Below are positions 32,776 through 43,964 of a stretch of 64,000 nt of DNA, one piece after another. Within the stretch, counting starts at the first letter, position 1; each line of letters opens with the position of its first letter. The notes under the pieces were generated by a model. It was not told the origin of the DNA. It saw only the letters and a list, made by a program, of their open reading frames with translations, and ran no database searches. Made by a program: the position numbers and the translations under genes. Source of the DNA: Arion vulgaris (taxonomy: Eukaryota > Mollusca > Gastropoda > Stylommatophora > Arionidae); NCBI GenBank assembly GCA_020796225.1, contig CM036767.1:22636927-22700926 (forward strand), given 5' to 3'.

Positions 32776-33566
32776 TAGGGCGTCAAAATAACTTATTGAT
32801 TAAAGAATGACATCAACACTAGGGCGTCAAGATAACTTATTGATTAAAGAATGACATCAACACTAGAGCGTCAAGATAACTTATTGATTAAAGAATGACA
32901 TCAACACTAGGGCGTCAAGATAACTTATTGATTAAAGAATGACATCAACACTAGGGCGTCAAGATAACTTATTGATTAAAGAATGACATCAACACTAGGG
33001 CGTCAATATAACTTATTGATTAAAGAATGACATCAACACTAGGGCGTCAAGATAACTTATTGATTAAAGAATGACATCAACAATAGGGCGTCAAGGTAAC
33101 TTATTGATTAAAGAATGACATCAAAACTAGGGCGTCAAGATAACTTATTGATTAAAGAATGACATCAACACTAGGGCGTCAAGATAACTTATTGATTAAA
33201 GAATGACATCAAAGCTAGGGCGTCAAGATAACTTATTGATTAAAGAATGACATCAACACTAGGGCATCAAGATAACTTATTGATTAAAGAATGACATCAA
33301 CACTAGGGCGTCAAGATAACTTATTGATTAAAGAATGACATCAAAGCTAGGGCGTCAAGATAACTTATTGATTAAAGAATGACATCAACACTAGGGCGTC
33401 AAGATAACTTATTGATTAAAGAATGACATCAACACTAGGGCATCAAGATAACTTATTGATTAAAAATGACATCAACACTAGGGCATCAAGATAACTTATT
33501 GATTAAAAATGACATCAACACTAGGGCGTCAAGATAACTTATTGATTAAAGAATGACATCAAAGCT
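32776..33566. repeat. 44-bp minisatellite, about 18 copies
   Basis: Unit of 44 bp: AACTTATTGATTAAAGAATG, ACATCAACACTAGGGCGTCA, AGAT. The first unit starts from the SINE-E fragment boundary CGACAACACTAGGGCG. Confidence 0.95.
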
Positions 33567-34459
33567 ATGACGTTTCCCATCAACAAATTTATTTATATTG
33601 TAATAAAATCTGTATATTCCATTGTTGCAAACATATTTTCAAGAAACCAACAAATGAGATGTTTATATTGATAAATCACAGAACTACCCACAACATTATA
33701 AATAAATATGACATTGAAAATACCTGGCTGTTACAGCAATTTGCACTCAACGTATGATCTTCATTATTGAATTATTGGAAGTCCCATTCATTTTCTGAAT
33801 TATTTTGCTGAATATGTGTTCACCTTGAAACGAGATCTAATTGCGATCATGGGGAGGTGTTAGAAGAATATAACTCTCTCTAAACCCTCCCGCCAGACCA
33901 TTCATTAGAAACAGACACATCAAGCATGTCAGATACACATAACCACGGCATAGATGACACCATCAGTCAGCTGGTTTCTACGTTTTTTTTATCAATTGTG
34001 ATGTTTGCGTCACTCTCCCTTGACAATAATCGTTTTTATTTGAAATATCATAATTATAATGGTGGTTTCTTGTACTAAGGAAGGGACTTTGTACAGCATT
34101 TATTTTCTACTTTATTATTTGCTATAATAAATATAACTCAGTCCAGTCGCTATCTGAAATGTACTTTTTTTATTTTGTATAATAATATTCCATTTAGCCC
34201 AGATTTGTTATTCAAATAAAGCAAAATAATACCTTTGATATTTAGTGCAAACAATGAAGGAAATATCAACAAAATTCGTCCCAAGTGCTGCATACTGGTA
34301 ACATTACCCTATCAGGAATTGTCAGAAAGAGCGCGTTCACACATACTTACAAACAAACACGCGCATATATGCATACAAACAGATGTACATACACATACAC
34401 ATTTGGGTGATGTATCAAAGTTGAGTATACCATTAATATTTTCTCTTCTCTGCCTTTTT
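33567..34459. other. Unassigned AT-rich spacer
   Basis: Contains a second copy of dispersed repeat H at about 33835-33935. Otherwise no gene, RNA or repeat recognised. Confidence 0.5.
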
Positions 34460-35840
34460 TAATACTAATTGTGACATAGGCTCAGATCAGTTACTTGTGG
34501 TGACTTTTCTCTGATTGTGACATAGTCTCAACTCAGTTACGTGTGGTGACTTTTCTCTGATTGTGACATAGGCTCAGTTCAGTTACTTGTGGTGACTTTT
34601 CTCTGATTGTGACATAGGCTCAACTCAGTTACTTGTGGTGACTTTTCTCTGATTGTGACATAGGCTCAACTCAGTTACGTGTGGTGACTTTTCTCTGATT
34701 GTGACATAGGCTCAACTCAGTTACGTGTGGTGACTTTTCTCTGATTGTGACATAGTCTCAACTCAGTTACGTGTGGTGACTTTTCTCTGATTGTGACATA
34801 GGCTCAACTCAGTTACGTGTGGTGACTTTTCTCTGATTGTGACATAGGCTCAGCTCAGTTACGTGTGGTGACTTTTCTCTGATTGTGACATAGTCTCAAC
34901 TCAGTTACGTGTGGTGACTTTTCTCTGATTGTGACATAGGCTCAACTCAGTTACGTGTGGTGACTTTTCTCTGATTGTGACATATTCTCAACTCAGTTAC
35001 GTGTGGTGACTTTTCTCTGATTGTGACATAGGCTCAACTCAGTTACGTGTGGTGACTTTTCTCTGATTGTGACATAGTCTCAACTCAGTTACGTGTGGTG
35101 ACTTTTCTCTGATTGTGACATAGGTTCAGCTCAGTTACGTGTGGTGACTTTTCTCTGATTGTGACATAGTCTCAACTCAGTTACGTGTGGTGACTTTTCT
35201 CTGATTGTGACATAGGTTCAGCTCAGTTACGTGTGGTGACTTTTCTCTGATTGTGACATAGGCTCAACTCAGTTACGTGTGGTGACTTTTCTCTGATTGT
35301 GACATAGTCTCAACTCAGTTACGTGTGGTGACTTTTCTCTGATTGTGACATAGTCTCAACTCAGTTACGTGTGGTGACTTTTCTCTGATTGTGACATAGG
35401 CTCAACTCAGTTACGTGTGGTGACTTTTCTCTGATTGTGACATATTCTCAACTCAGTTACGTGTGGTGACTTTTCTCTGATTGTGACATAGTCTCAACTC
35501 AATTACGTGTGGTGACTTTTCTCTGATTGTGACATAGGTTCAGCTCAGTTACGTGTGGTGATCTTTCTCTGATTGTGACATAGGCCCAACTCAGTTACGT
35601 GTGGTGACTTTTCTCTGATTGTGACATAGGCTCAGATCAGTTACGTGTGGTGACTTTTCTCTGATTGTGACATAGGCTCAGATCAGTTACTTGTAGTGAC
35701 TTTTCTCTGATTGTGACATAGGCTCAGATCAGTTACTTGTAGTGACTTTTCTCTGATTGTGACATAGGCTCAGATCAGTTACTTGTGGTGACTTTTCTCT
35801 GATTGTGACATAGGCTCAGATCAGTTACGTGTGGTGACTT
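34460..35840. repeat. 46-bp minisatellite, about 30 copies
   Basis: Unit of 46 bp: GTGACTTTTCTCTGATTGTG, ACATAGGCTCAACTCAGTTA, CGTGTG. Variants at the middle (GTCTCAAC, GGTTCAGC, GGCTCAGATC) are interspersed; outer units carry CAGATCAG and ACTTGTGG. The period is not a multiple of three. Confidence 0.96.
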
Positions 35841-36159
35841 CTCTACTTTGTGGGACTAGGTTAAGAAGCATGGACAATTTAGCAATGATATATTGTTACC
35901 GTATACAACAGTTGAGCTCTTTCGAGAGATACTATCCCATAGTTTCGTCTAACATTTTAGTTAGAAAAAATAATGCAGCATTCAGTATCGACTTACACTT
36001 ATCTAGAATAACATCACCAACACATTCGATGATGTCGTTTTGAATTATATTGTGGGATCGCGAGAGAGAGAATTATATTGTAGGTTCCTTTAAACGTGCT
36101 TCCCCCTTCACCACACACTCTAAAGATAACAACTCTAATTATGATCGTATTGATAAAAT
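35841..36159. other. Unassigned spacer
   Basis: A short open frame at 35831-36043 begins inside the array and matches nothing I know. Rated non-coding. Confidence 0.45.
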
Positions 36160-36365
36160 ACATAAAGTTTTAAAGCCGAAGCATTGACTTTATTGCGAGG
36201 GTTTTACCACATATTTACCACTACGGTTCCTCTCCGTAGCTCGTAACCCGGTACCAATCCTAGGGTCTCTTGAAAATATGCACTCGTGAACAGAACGGTC
36301 TGGATTCGAACTCACAACCTCCGGACTCGCAAGAAAAGTGCGTAACTACTTAGCTACAGAGACTC
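36160..36365 (-). mobile_element. SINE-A copy
   Basis: Plus strand: TTTTAAAGCCGAAGCATTGA, GGTTCCTCTCCGTAGCTCG, CAATCCTAGGGTCTCTTG, reversed box B GGATTCGAACTCAC, and CTTAGCTACAGAGACTCCC. Confidence 0.85.
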
Positions 36366-37024
36366 CCACAGAAAGTACCTGCATGAGTTGAATGTAGTTT
36401 CCTCGGTTAAGGGAATCTTGCCGTTCGTTGTGAATGGCAACTCTTGTTTAGCCAAAATACAGCACACATCAATTAATCACCTCATTAGTTCCCTGTGTGA
36501 ACTATGCGTTATGTTTTAAAACATCACAACTTTTATGTTCACTTAACTGCATATCTATTCTAATTTCTTCCACATATTTTAATGTAGTTATTGCGGATAG
36601 ATGTGAGTCTTTTCGTGTCGCATCTTTGTCGAAAGCTTTGTGAAAACTACTGATATCTCAAACAACAACAACAACATTATTACTCCAAAATACCTGCTTC
36701 TTGATTTGCATTAAGTTAACCATTTTATAGCAATATTATAGTCCGTCTTGAATTGTCACGTAATGTCTTTCACTTTTTTTTCTAATCGAAATGTCTGTGC
36801 TTGGCCTACCTTTCGTTTTTACAGGCTTGCATTTGTTATGTACATGTGATATTCAAATGATACTGTGAATAGAAAACGTTACAGGTCAACGTCACTGCAT
36901 TCAGTATCCCGCCACAGCCAACTCTAGATAACTAGGCCAGACAACTGACTGGGCAATCCTTGACCTAGATCAGAGAAGGACGCTGGATATTATAGTTGTT
37001 TTATAAAACACTGCACGCTTTGTG
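36366..37024. other. Unassigned spacer
   Basis: Only a short dispersed-repeat piece (GCCAACTCTAGATAACT near 36918, shared with 17545) is noted. No gene. Confidence 0.45.
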
Positions 37025-37470
37025 CACGTAAAGATGAAAAAGACCATCTATGAATGTACGCAGAATACTGGGAGTAACAAGAAGAGACTGGTACTAATGA
37101 AGACATAGCGGGAACAGGTACAGAATACTGGGAGTAACAAGAAGAGACTGGTACTAATGAAGACATAGCGGGAAAAAGTGGGTTCAATATCAATACTGTA
37201 CTTCATAAAAAAATAAAAAATGAAATGGTTCAGCCACATAAGCAGATTACCAACAGACAGTCCGCCTCAAAGAGCAATGTTACTACGATACAGTGGATAC
37301 ACTGCAAAAGGTCGTCCACGCAAAAGGTGTACATTAGAGATAACAGAGGCAGTGAAAGAAGTTATTTATGAAACGCACACAAGAATCCGTTCCAGCAAAC
37401 TATTCTTATCATTACGTTGTGATGCAAAACATGATTGGAGACAAGAAAGAAAGATAAGTATATATATACA
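37025..37470 (+). pseudogene. Non-LTR pol C-terminus (group III) with internal 60-bp duplication
   Basis: RILGVTRRDWY is present twice because 60 bp (GAATACTGGGAGTAACAAGA and following) is tandemly duplicated at 37063-37180. Then come KMKWFSHISRLPTDSPPQRA and AKGRPRKRCTLEITEAVKEV. Matches 42250-42740. Dead. Confidence 0.78.
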
Positions 37471-37794
37471 TATGAATCTGTGTGTGCCTGTTCATGTGTG
37501 CGTGTCCGTGTACTAATCCCAGACAGTTATAAAATCAAGGGGATGTAAGCGACAATGTTACAGTTGAACATTACTATTAAACCGATGGTAGGTTATGCAG
37601 CTAGACACCATACCAAGTTTTTATGTCAAGACCACGCAAAATCCATCCACTGGGAGAAAATAACATTATTTACAAAACTTGAAACAAACACGAGTTGTGA
37701 TTAGACATGACAAGCAAGGGTAGAAGTATTAGTGATGTAGAAGACGATATAGACAATCATAGTGAGAAATGAATAGTGCAGACACCAAAGAGAT
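37471..37794. other. Unassigned spacer
   Basis: No gene or repeat recognised. Confidence 0.45.
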
Positions 37795-38680
37795 TTAAAG
37801 TGGTAGGGTCAGAGACATCAATATACTGACGATCTCTAAAGGAAAAGAATAGAAATAGATCGTACATAGAAACAAGGACAATACAATGAAACTGACAATC
37901 TCTAAAGGAAGAGAATATAAATAGATCGTACATAGAAACAAGGACAATACAATGAAACTGACAATCTCTAAAGGAAGAGAATAGAAATAGATCGTACATA
38001 GAAACAAGGACAATACAATGAAACTGACAATCTCTAAAGGAAGAGAATAGAAATAGATCGTACATAGAAACAAGGACAATACAATGAAACTGATAATCTC
38101 TAAAGGAAGAGAATAGAAATAGATCGTACATAGAAACAAGGACAATACAATGAAACTGACAATCTCTAAAGGAAGAGAATATAAATAGATCGTACATAGA
38201 TACAAGGACAATACAATGAAACTGACAATCTCTAAAGGAAGAGAATATAAATAGATCGTACATAGAAACAAGGACAATACAATGAAACTGACAATCTCTA
38301 AAGGAAGAGAATATAAATAGATCGTACATAGAAACAAGGACAATACAATGAAACTGACAATCTCTAAAGGAAGAGAATAGAAATAGATCGTACATAGAAA
38401 CAAGGACAATACAATGAAACTGACAATCTCTAAAGGAAGAGAATAGAAATAGATCGTACATAGAAACAAGGACAATACAATGAAACTGACAATCTCTAAA
38501 GGAAGAGAATATAAATAGATCGTACATAGAAACAAGGACAATACAATGAAACTGACAATCTCTAAAGGAAGAGAATATAAATAGATCGTACATAGAAACA
38601 AGGACAATACAATGAAACTGACAATCTCTAAAGGAAGAGAATATAAATAGATCGTACATAGAAACAAGGACAAGGACAAT
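37795..38680. repeat. 66-bp minisatellite, about 13 copies
   Basis: Unit of 66 bp: AATCTCTAAAGGAAGAGAAT, ATAAATAGATCGTACATAGA, AACAAGGACAATACAATGAA, ACTGAC. It translates to a 22-residue repeat on the minus strand, an effect of the period being a multiple of three. It runs directly into a SINE-D fragment. Confidence 0.96.
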
Positions 38681-38682
38681 GA

Positions 38683-39170
38683 AAATCGTAGCATATCCTT
38701 TACAGAAAGTTGCCATCAACAACAGTAAACGAGTGGTCGATTTTCTATGCATGACTATACGTTCAGTAGTTTGCTCTGTGGCTGAGTGGTTAAGCCCTTT
38801 GCCTTTGCGAGTCGAAGGTCGTGGGTTCGAATCCGGACCGCGGCCTTCTGTTAACGAGTGCAGTTTTTCCAGAGACCCCTAGGATTGTTGCCGGAGCTAC
38901 GGTATTCGTACTTTGTGCAATACTCTCGGCAGGTGGCGTGCCATTTCTGCGGAGAGGGATCGAGCCATATGAGGTAAAACCCGGTGCAATGAAGTCAATC
39001 CTTCGGCTTTAAAACACTTTAAAACCCTTTAAAACACTTTAAAACCCTTTAAAACACTTTAAAACCCTTTAAAACACTTTAAAACCCTTTAAAACACTTT
39101 AAAACACTTTAAAACACTTTAGTTTGTCATTGTTTTCTGAATGGCAATGTCTATTTTTATCGAGTAACAT
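38683..39170 (-). mobile_element. SINE-D copy split by a SINE-A
   Basis: 38683-38773 (GAAAATCGTAGCATATCC to GTTCAGTAGTTTG) continues at 39120-39170 (TAGTTTGTCATTGTTTTCTG, TCTATTTTTATCG). TAGTTTG is duplicated at 38767-38773 and 39120-39126. Confidence 0.82.
38774..39119 (+). mobile_element. SINE-A, tRNA-derived, inserted in SINE-D, expanded tail
   Basis: Head CTCTGTGGCTGAGTGGTTAA (A box) and GTGGGTTCGAATCCGG (box B), body TTTCTGCGGAGAGGGATCGA, 3' end AATCCTTCGGCT. From 39005 to 39119 the tail is a decamer-like repeat of CTTTAAAACA/CTTTAAAACC. Its TSD is TAGTTTG. The head could be mistaken for a Ser or Leu tRNA, but no anticodon arm or long variable arm folds convincingly. Confidence 0.88.
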
Positions 39171-39749
39171 AATTTAACTTCTTCTTTCCTATTTCTTCGA
39201 ATCCCGAGAGATTTCACTATTGTTTCTATTATGAGCAGGGAAGAGTAGCCACGCTTTCTTGTAGACACAGAAGATTGCAACAACTGCAGCGTGTAGTGGT
39301 GCTATGTCTAGAGTTGCGGTAGCTTCTACTCAGGTAGAAAATAGTGTTGGACACTGCGTTATCCCCTCGGTTCCCAGAGCAGGAGACAGTAGGTGATCTA
39401 GAAATATCACTCGTTGGCCACACTTGGCAATATGTATGTGATATTTTATCCCAAGAAGATACTTCTTCGATCGCTCTAGAAAACCACTTGTTGACCATTG
39501 TTTGTGACATTGGTGGGATTTAAGCTGACATGTGTGCTATATAGCAATCATCTGTTCGGACAGATGAGGGTGTGCGATCGCTCAATAGATCACTTTTTGG
39601 CCTATTCCTGATGTCTTTATCTGATATGAGCGAGGGAGCTATCACATATTGTAGACTTTCTTCTATAGATGAAGGAAGGGGCATACGGAAATGGGTGCAT
39701 TTGGAAATGTTTGGGTTTGTTTGAGTTGACAATCCTTTACCTTTACCGG
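39171..39749. other. Unassigned spacer
   Basis: Short open frames on the minus strand (39229-39732) have no recognisable family. No gene called. Confidence 0.4.
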
Positions 39750-40015
39750 GTCTCTGTGGCTAAGTGGTTAAGCCCTATGCCTTGCGTGTCGAAGATCGTG
39801 GGTTCGAATCCGGACGGCGCCGTTTTGTTCACGCTTGCAGTTTTTTCCAGAGACCCCAAGGATTGTTACTCGAGCTACGGAGTCCGTGCTATGTGCAATA
39901 ATCTACAATAAAATACAATAAAAGGTGGCGTTCCATTTCTGCGGAGAGGGACCGAGCCATATTGGCTAAACCTCGGTGCAATGAAGTCAATCCTTCGGCT
40001 TAAAAACCCGTTAAT
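39750..40015 (+). mobile_element. SINE-A, near full length
   Basis: GTCTCTGTGGCTAAGTGG (A box), GTGGGTTCGAATCCGGACGG (box B), CCAGAGACCCCAAGGATTGT, GCTACGGAGTCCGTGC, TTTCTGCGGAGAGGGACCGA and AATCCTTCGGCTTAAAAAC. It is the best reference for the family in this window. Confidence 0.88.
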
Positions 40016-40397
40016 ACTTTACATTGTCGGTCTTTTTTTTCTATCGGATGTCTTTGTTGATGATTTTGTTGCCGTTCAAGGCAGTATGCATACATACATA
40101 TATATACACTTGGACAAGAGACCACATACTTTAGGAAACATTAAGAAATAAATTAGCTATTGAAATATAACTATATACGAGAATATAGAATCAAGCTAAA
40201 TACTAGTAAGCTAATATTTAGAGAACTGTTCTTCAAGTCATTTTTGTACAAATCAGAACTCATCTTGTGTTGTTTTAAGATTCCTTTCACACCATTAAAC
40301 CTTACATTAACACACACACAAAACAATTTCTCAGTACCATTCTGTCCTGGATAAGTGATTCAATCTAATCTATGGAATTAAGTCCAATATTCGTCCG
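40016..40397. other. Spacer with LINE group VI remnant
   Basis: 40320-40395 (CAGTACCATTCTGTCCTGG, TCTATGGAATTAAGTCC) resembles the minus-strand group VI end at 1985-2060. The rest is unassigned. Confidence 0.5.
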
Positions 40398-40665
40398 TGT
40401 GGTGCCGGGACCCTCAAGGGAAGCAGAGAATAGTACAACTGCGACCTACAAGGCATGTCGTTACAGGCCACTGATATAGGCCCTAGGGATGCTACCCTAG
40501 TAGATAAAAAGCATCGCATAAATTAGATGTCATGGCCTACTCGTAGGCGCATAACTGGCACAACGTACAATCACTATTAGGCTCAGATCACATACAAATC
40601 ACTCAGAGTGGTTGACAAGTAGTTGATATGTAGCGTTTGAAAAAGAAGACGAAGAGTCAGATTTA
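40398..40665 (+). mobile_element. SINE-E copy
   Basis: CCGTGTGGTGCCGGGACC start, CAAGGCATGTCGTTACAGGC core, GGCGCATAACTGGCACAACG and an AAAGAAGACGAAGAG tail. Confidence 0.87.
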
Positions 40666-40689
40666 TCTCGTCTCTCTTTTTAAACTTCA

Positions 40690-41345
40690 TATCAGGGTTT
40701 TACTATACGTCATTTCAGGGTTTTACTATACGTCATTTCAGGGTTTTACTATGACTGCATTTAAGTGTTTTACTATACGTCATTTCTGGGTTTTTCTATG
40801 ACGTCATTTCAGGGTTTTACTATGACGTCATTTCTGGGTTTTACTATGACGTAATTTCTGGGGTTTTACTATGACGTCATTTCTGGTTTTGCTATGACGT
40901 CATTTCTGGGTTTTACTATGTCATTTATGGGTTTTACTATGACGTCATTTCAGGGTTTTACTATGTCATTTCAGGGTTTTACTATGACGTCGTTTCTGGG
41001 TTTTACTATGACGTCATTTCTGTTTTTTTTTAAATTACTATGACGTCATTTCTAGTTTTTACTATGACGTCATTTCTGGGTTTTACTATGACGTCATTTC
41101 AGGGTCTTACTGACTGCATTTCAGGGTTTTACTATGTCGTCATTTCTGGGTTTTACTATGACGTCATTTCAGGGTTTTACTATGACGTAATTTCAGTTTT
41201 TTTTTACTATGACGTAATTTCAGGGTTTTTACTATGACGTCATTTCAGGGTTTTTACTATGGCGTCATTTCAGGGTTTTACTATGACGTCATTTCAGGGT
41301 TTTACTATGACGTCATTTCAGGGTTTTACTATGACGTTATTTCTT
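40690..41345. repeat. 24-bp array rich in TGACGTCA sites
   Basis: Unit of about 24 bp: AGGGTTTTACTATGACGTCA, TTTC. By eye I count about 13 perfect palindromic TGACGTCA octamers plus many one-base variants (ATACGTCA, TGACGTAA, TGTCGTCA). TGACGTCA is the consensus cAMP response element bound by CREB/ATF bZIP proteins. Whether anything binds here is unknown. Confidence 0.95.
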
Positions 41346-41399
41346 TCTGGGACAGTTGTTCTCACAAGTCAATGTTTTTTGTGTGATTATGTCATCAAT

Positions 41400-41500
41400 T
41401 CTTCTCAGAGAATGTTCAACATATCTCTCTATATATTAGCTTTTTTATAACAGCAGTAACTAGTGTTTGACCAGATATTTCACTGATTTCGTAACCTATC
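41400..41500 (-). pseudogene. LINE remnant (group VI)
   Basis: CAACATATCTCTCTATATAT, TTATAACAGCAGTAACTAGT and TTTGACCAGATAT parallel 2178-2245. Confidence 0.5.
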
Positions 41501-41514
41501 CTAAATTAGCCCCA

Positions 41515-41566
41515 TCATTATTTCATTATTTCATTATTTCATTATTTCATTATTTCATTATTTTGT
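41515..41566. repeat. 10-bp microsatellite (TTTCATTATT)
   Basis: Perfect short tandem run of ATTATTTCATT-type units. Confidence 0.9.
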
Positions 41567-41642
41567 CGCTGAAATCTGTTCTAAAATGGATTCAGCTAGC
41601 TTTCTAAGTGTTGATTGCTTTTACTGTGGAAGGTCTGGCCAA

Positions 41643-41830
41643 ACAGATTACACCACGGGCTCGCATGCGTGAGACCTGGGTCTATCACCGGTAAGTAAAG
41701 CAGTTTTTTCTCTCAGGGGCATAAAGAAAAACCCTAACCTGAGCAGTTTTGAGACGTCTGCATTGGTCATGAGGCCATTAAATTCCACAGACACACGTCC
41801 TCCTGTTTTACAAGACAATATACGGAAACA
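41643..41830 (+). repeat. Body of the tRNA-Met-like repeat
   Basis: Complement of the body at 1240-1400: GGTTAGGGTTTTTCTTTATG on the minus strand against GTTAGGATTTTTCATTTATG, and GGAATTTAATGGCCTCATG against GGAATATTAATGGCCGCATG. No tRNA-like head is seen here. Confidence 0.6.
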
Positions 41831-41959
41831 TACAAATCTGAGGTGGTTCAAGAGGATTAGATTATATCTGGAGAAAACCGAGGAGAGGCTGCGGTGATAC
41901 TGAATAGTTTGACTTTTTAGGACTGAGACACGTATGTATTGTATCACATAAGCAAGCAA

Positions 41960-42065
41960 AATAAAAAATTAAATCATAAAACTAACTAGTCCACCGTTTC
42001 GACTATAAGTCTTTTTTCAAGGACACATACATAGACAAGGACAATTAACTAAATTAATTCATTGA
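41960..42065 (-). mobile_element. Penelope-like fragment with hammerhead-like motif
   Basis: Minus strand reads CCTTGAAAAAAGACTTATAG, TCGAAACGGTGGACTAG. The helix GACT/AGTC closes a TATA loop and is followed by GAAAC, the layout seen in the other copies. The conserved CTGATGA side is degraded. Confidence 0.4.
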
Positions 42066-42094
42066 ACTAAGTAGGATGAATGACTAAGCGGTGG

Positions 42095-42185
42095 TACAGG
42101 TAGTAAGGACATGCAAAGGGTTTCAAAAAGAGAGGACAACCTAAGGAGACCCTGAAACGAACTTTGCTGAGAAAGGAATTATTAT
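42095..42185 (+). pseudogene. LINE 3' fragment (group VI)
   Basis: GAGGACAACCTAAGGAGACC, CTGAAACGAACTTTGCTGAG, then an ATT repeat. Matches the minus strand of 2070-2120. Confidence 0.65.
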
Positions 42186-42249
42186 TATTATTATTAAGGA
42201 CATGTTTACTATTAAAGAATATGTTACGTGTTAACATAACGTATATCAA

Positions 42250-42740
42250 ATGAAACATATACAGCTTTATAATACATCAGTAGTTGCGATTACAAAAATA
42301 GCAATGTTCAACACAATATTTCTCCCTACATTATGCTATCAGTGCCAAACCTGGACACTGACATTAAATGACAGAAGAAAACTAGTCACGACAGGGATGA
42401 AGTGTCTGCGAAGAATGCTGGCAGTAACAAGAAGAGACCGGCTTAGAAATAAAGACATCAGGAAAAAAGTGGGTACAGCATCAGTACTGCACTTTATCAA
42501 GAAGCCACACATTAAATGGTTCGGCCACATAAGCAGATTACCAACAGGCAGCGCACCACAGAGGGCAATGTTGCTCCGATACAGTGATAAAAGCAAAAGA
42601 CCGGCCACGCAAAAGGTGGACATCAGAGATAACAGAGGCGACGAAAGAAACTATTTATGAAGCACACACAAAAGCCCATGCAAGAAATCTCTTCTTACCC
42701 TGAAGATGTGAGGCAAATCAGGATTGGAGAAGAGAAAGAA
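42250..42740 (+). pseudogene. Non-LTR pol C-terminus (group III)
   Basis: 136 residues open: LPTLCYQCQTWTLTLNDRRK, LRRMLAVTRRDRLRNKDIRK, IKWFGHISRLPTGSAPQRAM; then a frameshift into RPATQKVDIRDNRG, which in the ancestral frame reads GRPRKRW-like. It is the better-preserved partner of 37025-37470. No catalytic core. Confidence 0.82.
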
Positions 42741-42845
42741 AGACAAGGTGCATATAAAGGTACGTTCCAGGTGTCTCCTTTTTCAACCTGATGCTGAAAG
42801 GCAAACATGATTAGAGAATAGATAGATAGTATTTGAGATGAATGA

Positions 42846-42888
<43 letters not shown>

Positions 42889-43224
42889 CAACACCAGACC
42901 GGATAGCATTTCTAGACAGAGTAGATGAACTGCAAAGAAATAAGTAAATGTTATTTATAAAAGCAGACTGCATGAACATCAGATCCAATGGAGTGTAGCC
43001 AGACAAGAGCACTATACTGGAAGTCAAAGAATAACAGTTAACTCAGAACTGGTGTCGCTACACGCCACCCGTTGAGAAACATTCTGAGGAAGACATCGGA
43101 GCACTTATAGACATCGGAGCACTTATAGACATCGGAGCACTTATAGACTAATTGCTTCGATGTGCGGTCATGAGTATCTGTCAACTAATCTACATTCAAT
43201 GAAAGTTTCACAAAACCTAGGACA
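42741..43224. repeat. CT microsatellite, 18-bp triplet repeat and spacer
   Basis: A CT run lies at 42850-42886. ACATCGGAGCACTTATAG is repeated three times from 43093. The remainder is unassigned. Confidence 0.8.
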
Positions 43225-43330
43225 CAGGACCAATATACAAATAAATCGACTTTTCGACTGGTATGTCTTTCTTTATCAGTGTTCAACACCACGTAATGCA
43301 GGTGTAAAGTATTTCATTTCAATCAATTAC
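43225..43330 (-). mobile_element. Penelope-like fragment with hammerhead-like motif
   Basis: Minus strand: ACACTGATAAAGAAAGACAT, ACCAGTCGAAAAGTCG. CTGATAA and GAAA flank a GAC/GTC stem. Of the copies here this has the best CTGATGA side, with one core change (G to A). Confidence 0.45.
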
Positions 43331-43489
43331 TTATAAGCAATCATTAATTAAATATTAGAGAAAATGGGAAACTAGTTTCTGGAAAAAAGAATTCGAGAAA
43401 TGATAAAAGTCAAAAGAGACAAAGACAAACTCAGAAGTTGTCACATTACAACATTTACCAATTGACACTCTGTAAATACAAACAGGTCA

Positions 43490-43945
43490 CACATGTTGAG
43501 ATAAAGTGTTATATAGTAGATGTTGAGATAACGTGTTATATAGTAGTTGTTGAGATAAAGTGTTATATAATAGTTGTTGAGATAAAGTGTTATATAGTAG
43601 ATGTTGAGATAACGTGTTATATAGTAGTTGTTGAGATAAAGTGTTATATAGTAGTTGTTGAGATAAAGTGTTATATAGTAGATGTTGAGATAACGTGTTA
43701 TATAATAGTTGTTGAGATAAAGTGTTATATAGTAGATGTTGAGATAACGTATTATATAGTAGTTGTTGAGATAAAGTGTTATAGAGTAGTTGTTGAGATA
43801 AAGTGTTATGTAGTAGTTGTTGAGATAAAGTGTTATATAGTAGTTGTTGAGATAAAGTGTTATATAGTAGTTGTTGAGATAAAGTGTTATAGATTAGTTG
43901 TTGAGATAAAGTGTTATAGAGTAGTTGTTGAGATATTATTTCATT
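43490..43945. repeat. 27-bp minisatellite, about 16 copies
   Basis: Unit of 27 bp: TTGTTGAGATAAAGTGTTAT, ATAGTAG. Reads as a 9-residue repeat in one frame only because of its length. Confidence 0.95.
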
Positions 43946-43964
43946 GAGCAGCCATTACAAATGG

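Noticed and set aside
32776..33566. CRISPR-like regular repeat
   Set aside because: Whole units repeat head to tail with no unique spacers, in animal DNA. The same holds for all arrays in this window.
37757..38752. A 331-residue frame that looks like a repetitive membrane protein
   Set aside because: It is the 66-bp minisatellite read in phase; a second frame is also open over nearly the same span.
38774..38850. tRNA-Ser or tRNA-Leu gene
   Set aside because: A and B boxes are present, but the sequence continues into a SINE body shared by about ten dispersed copies, and the arms do not fold as a complete tRNA.
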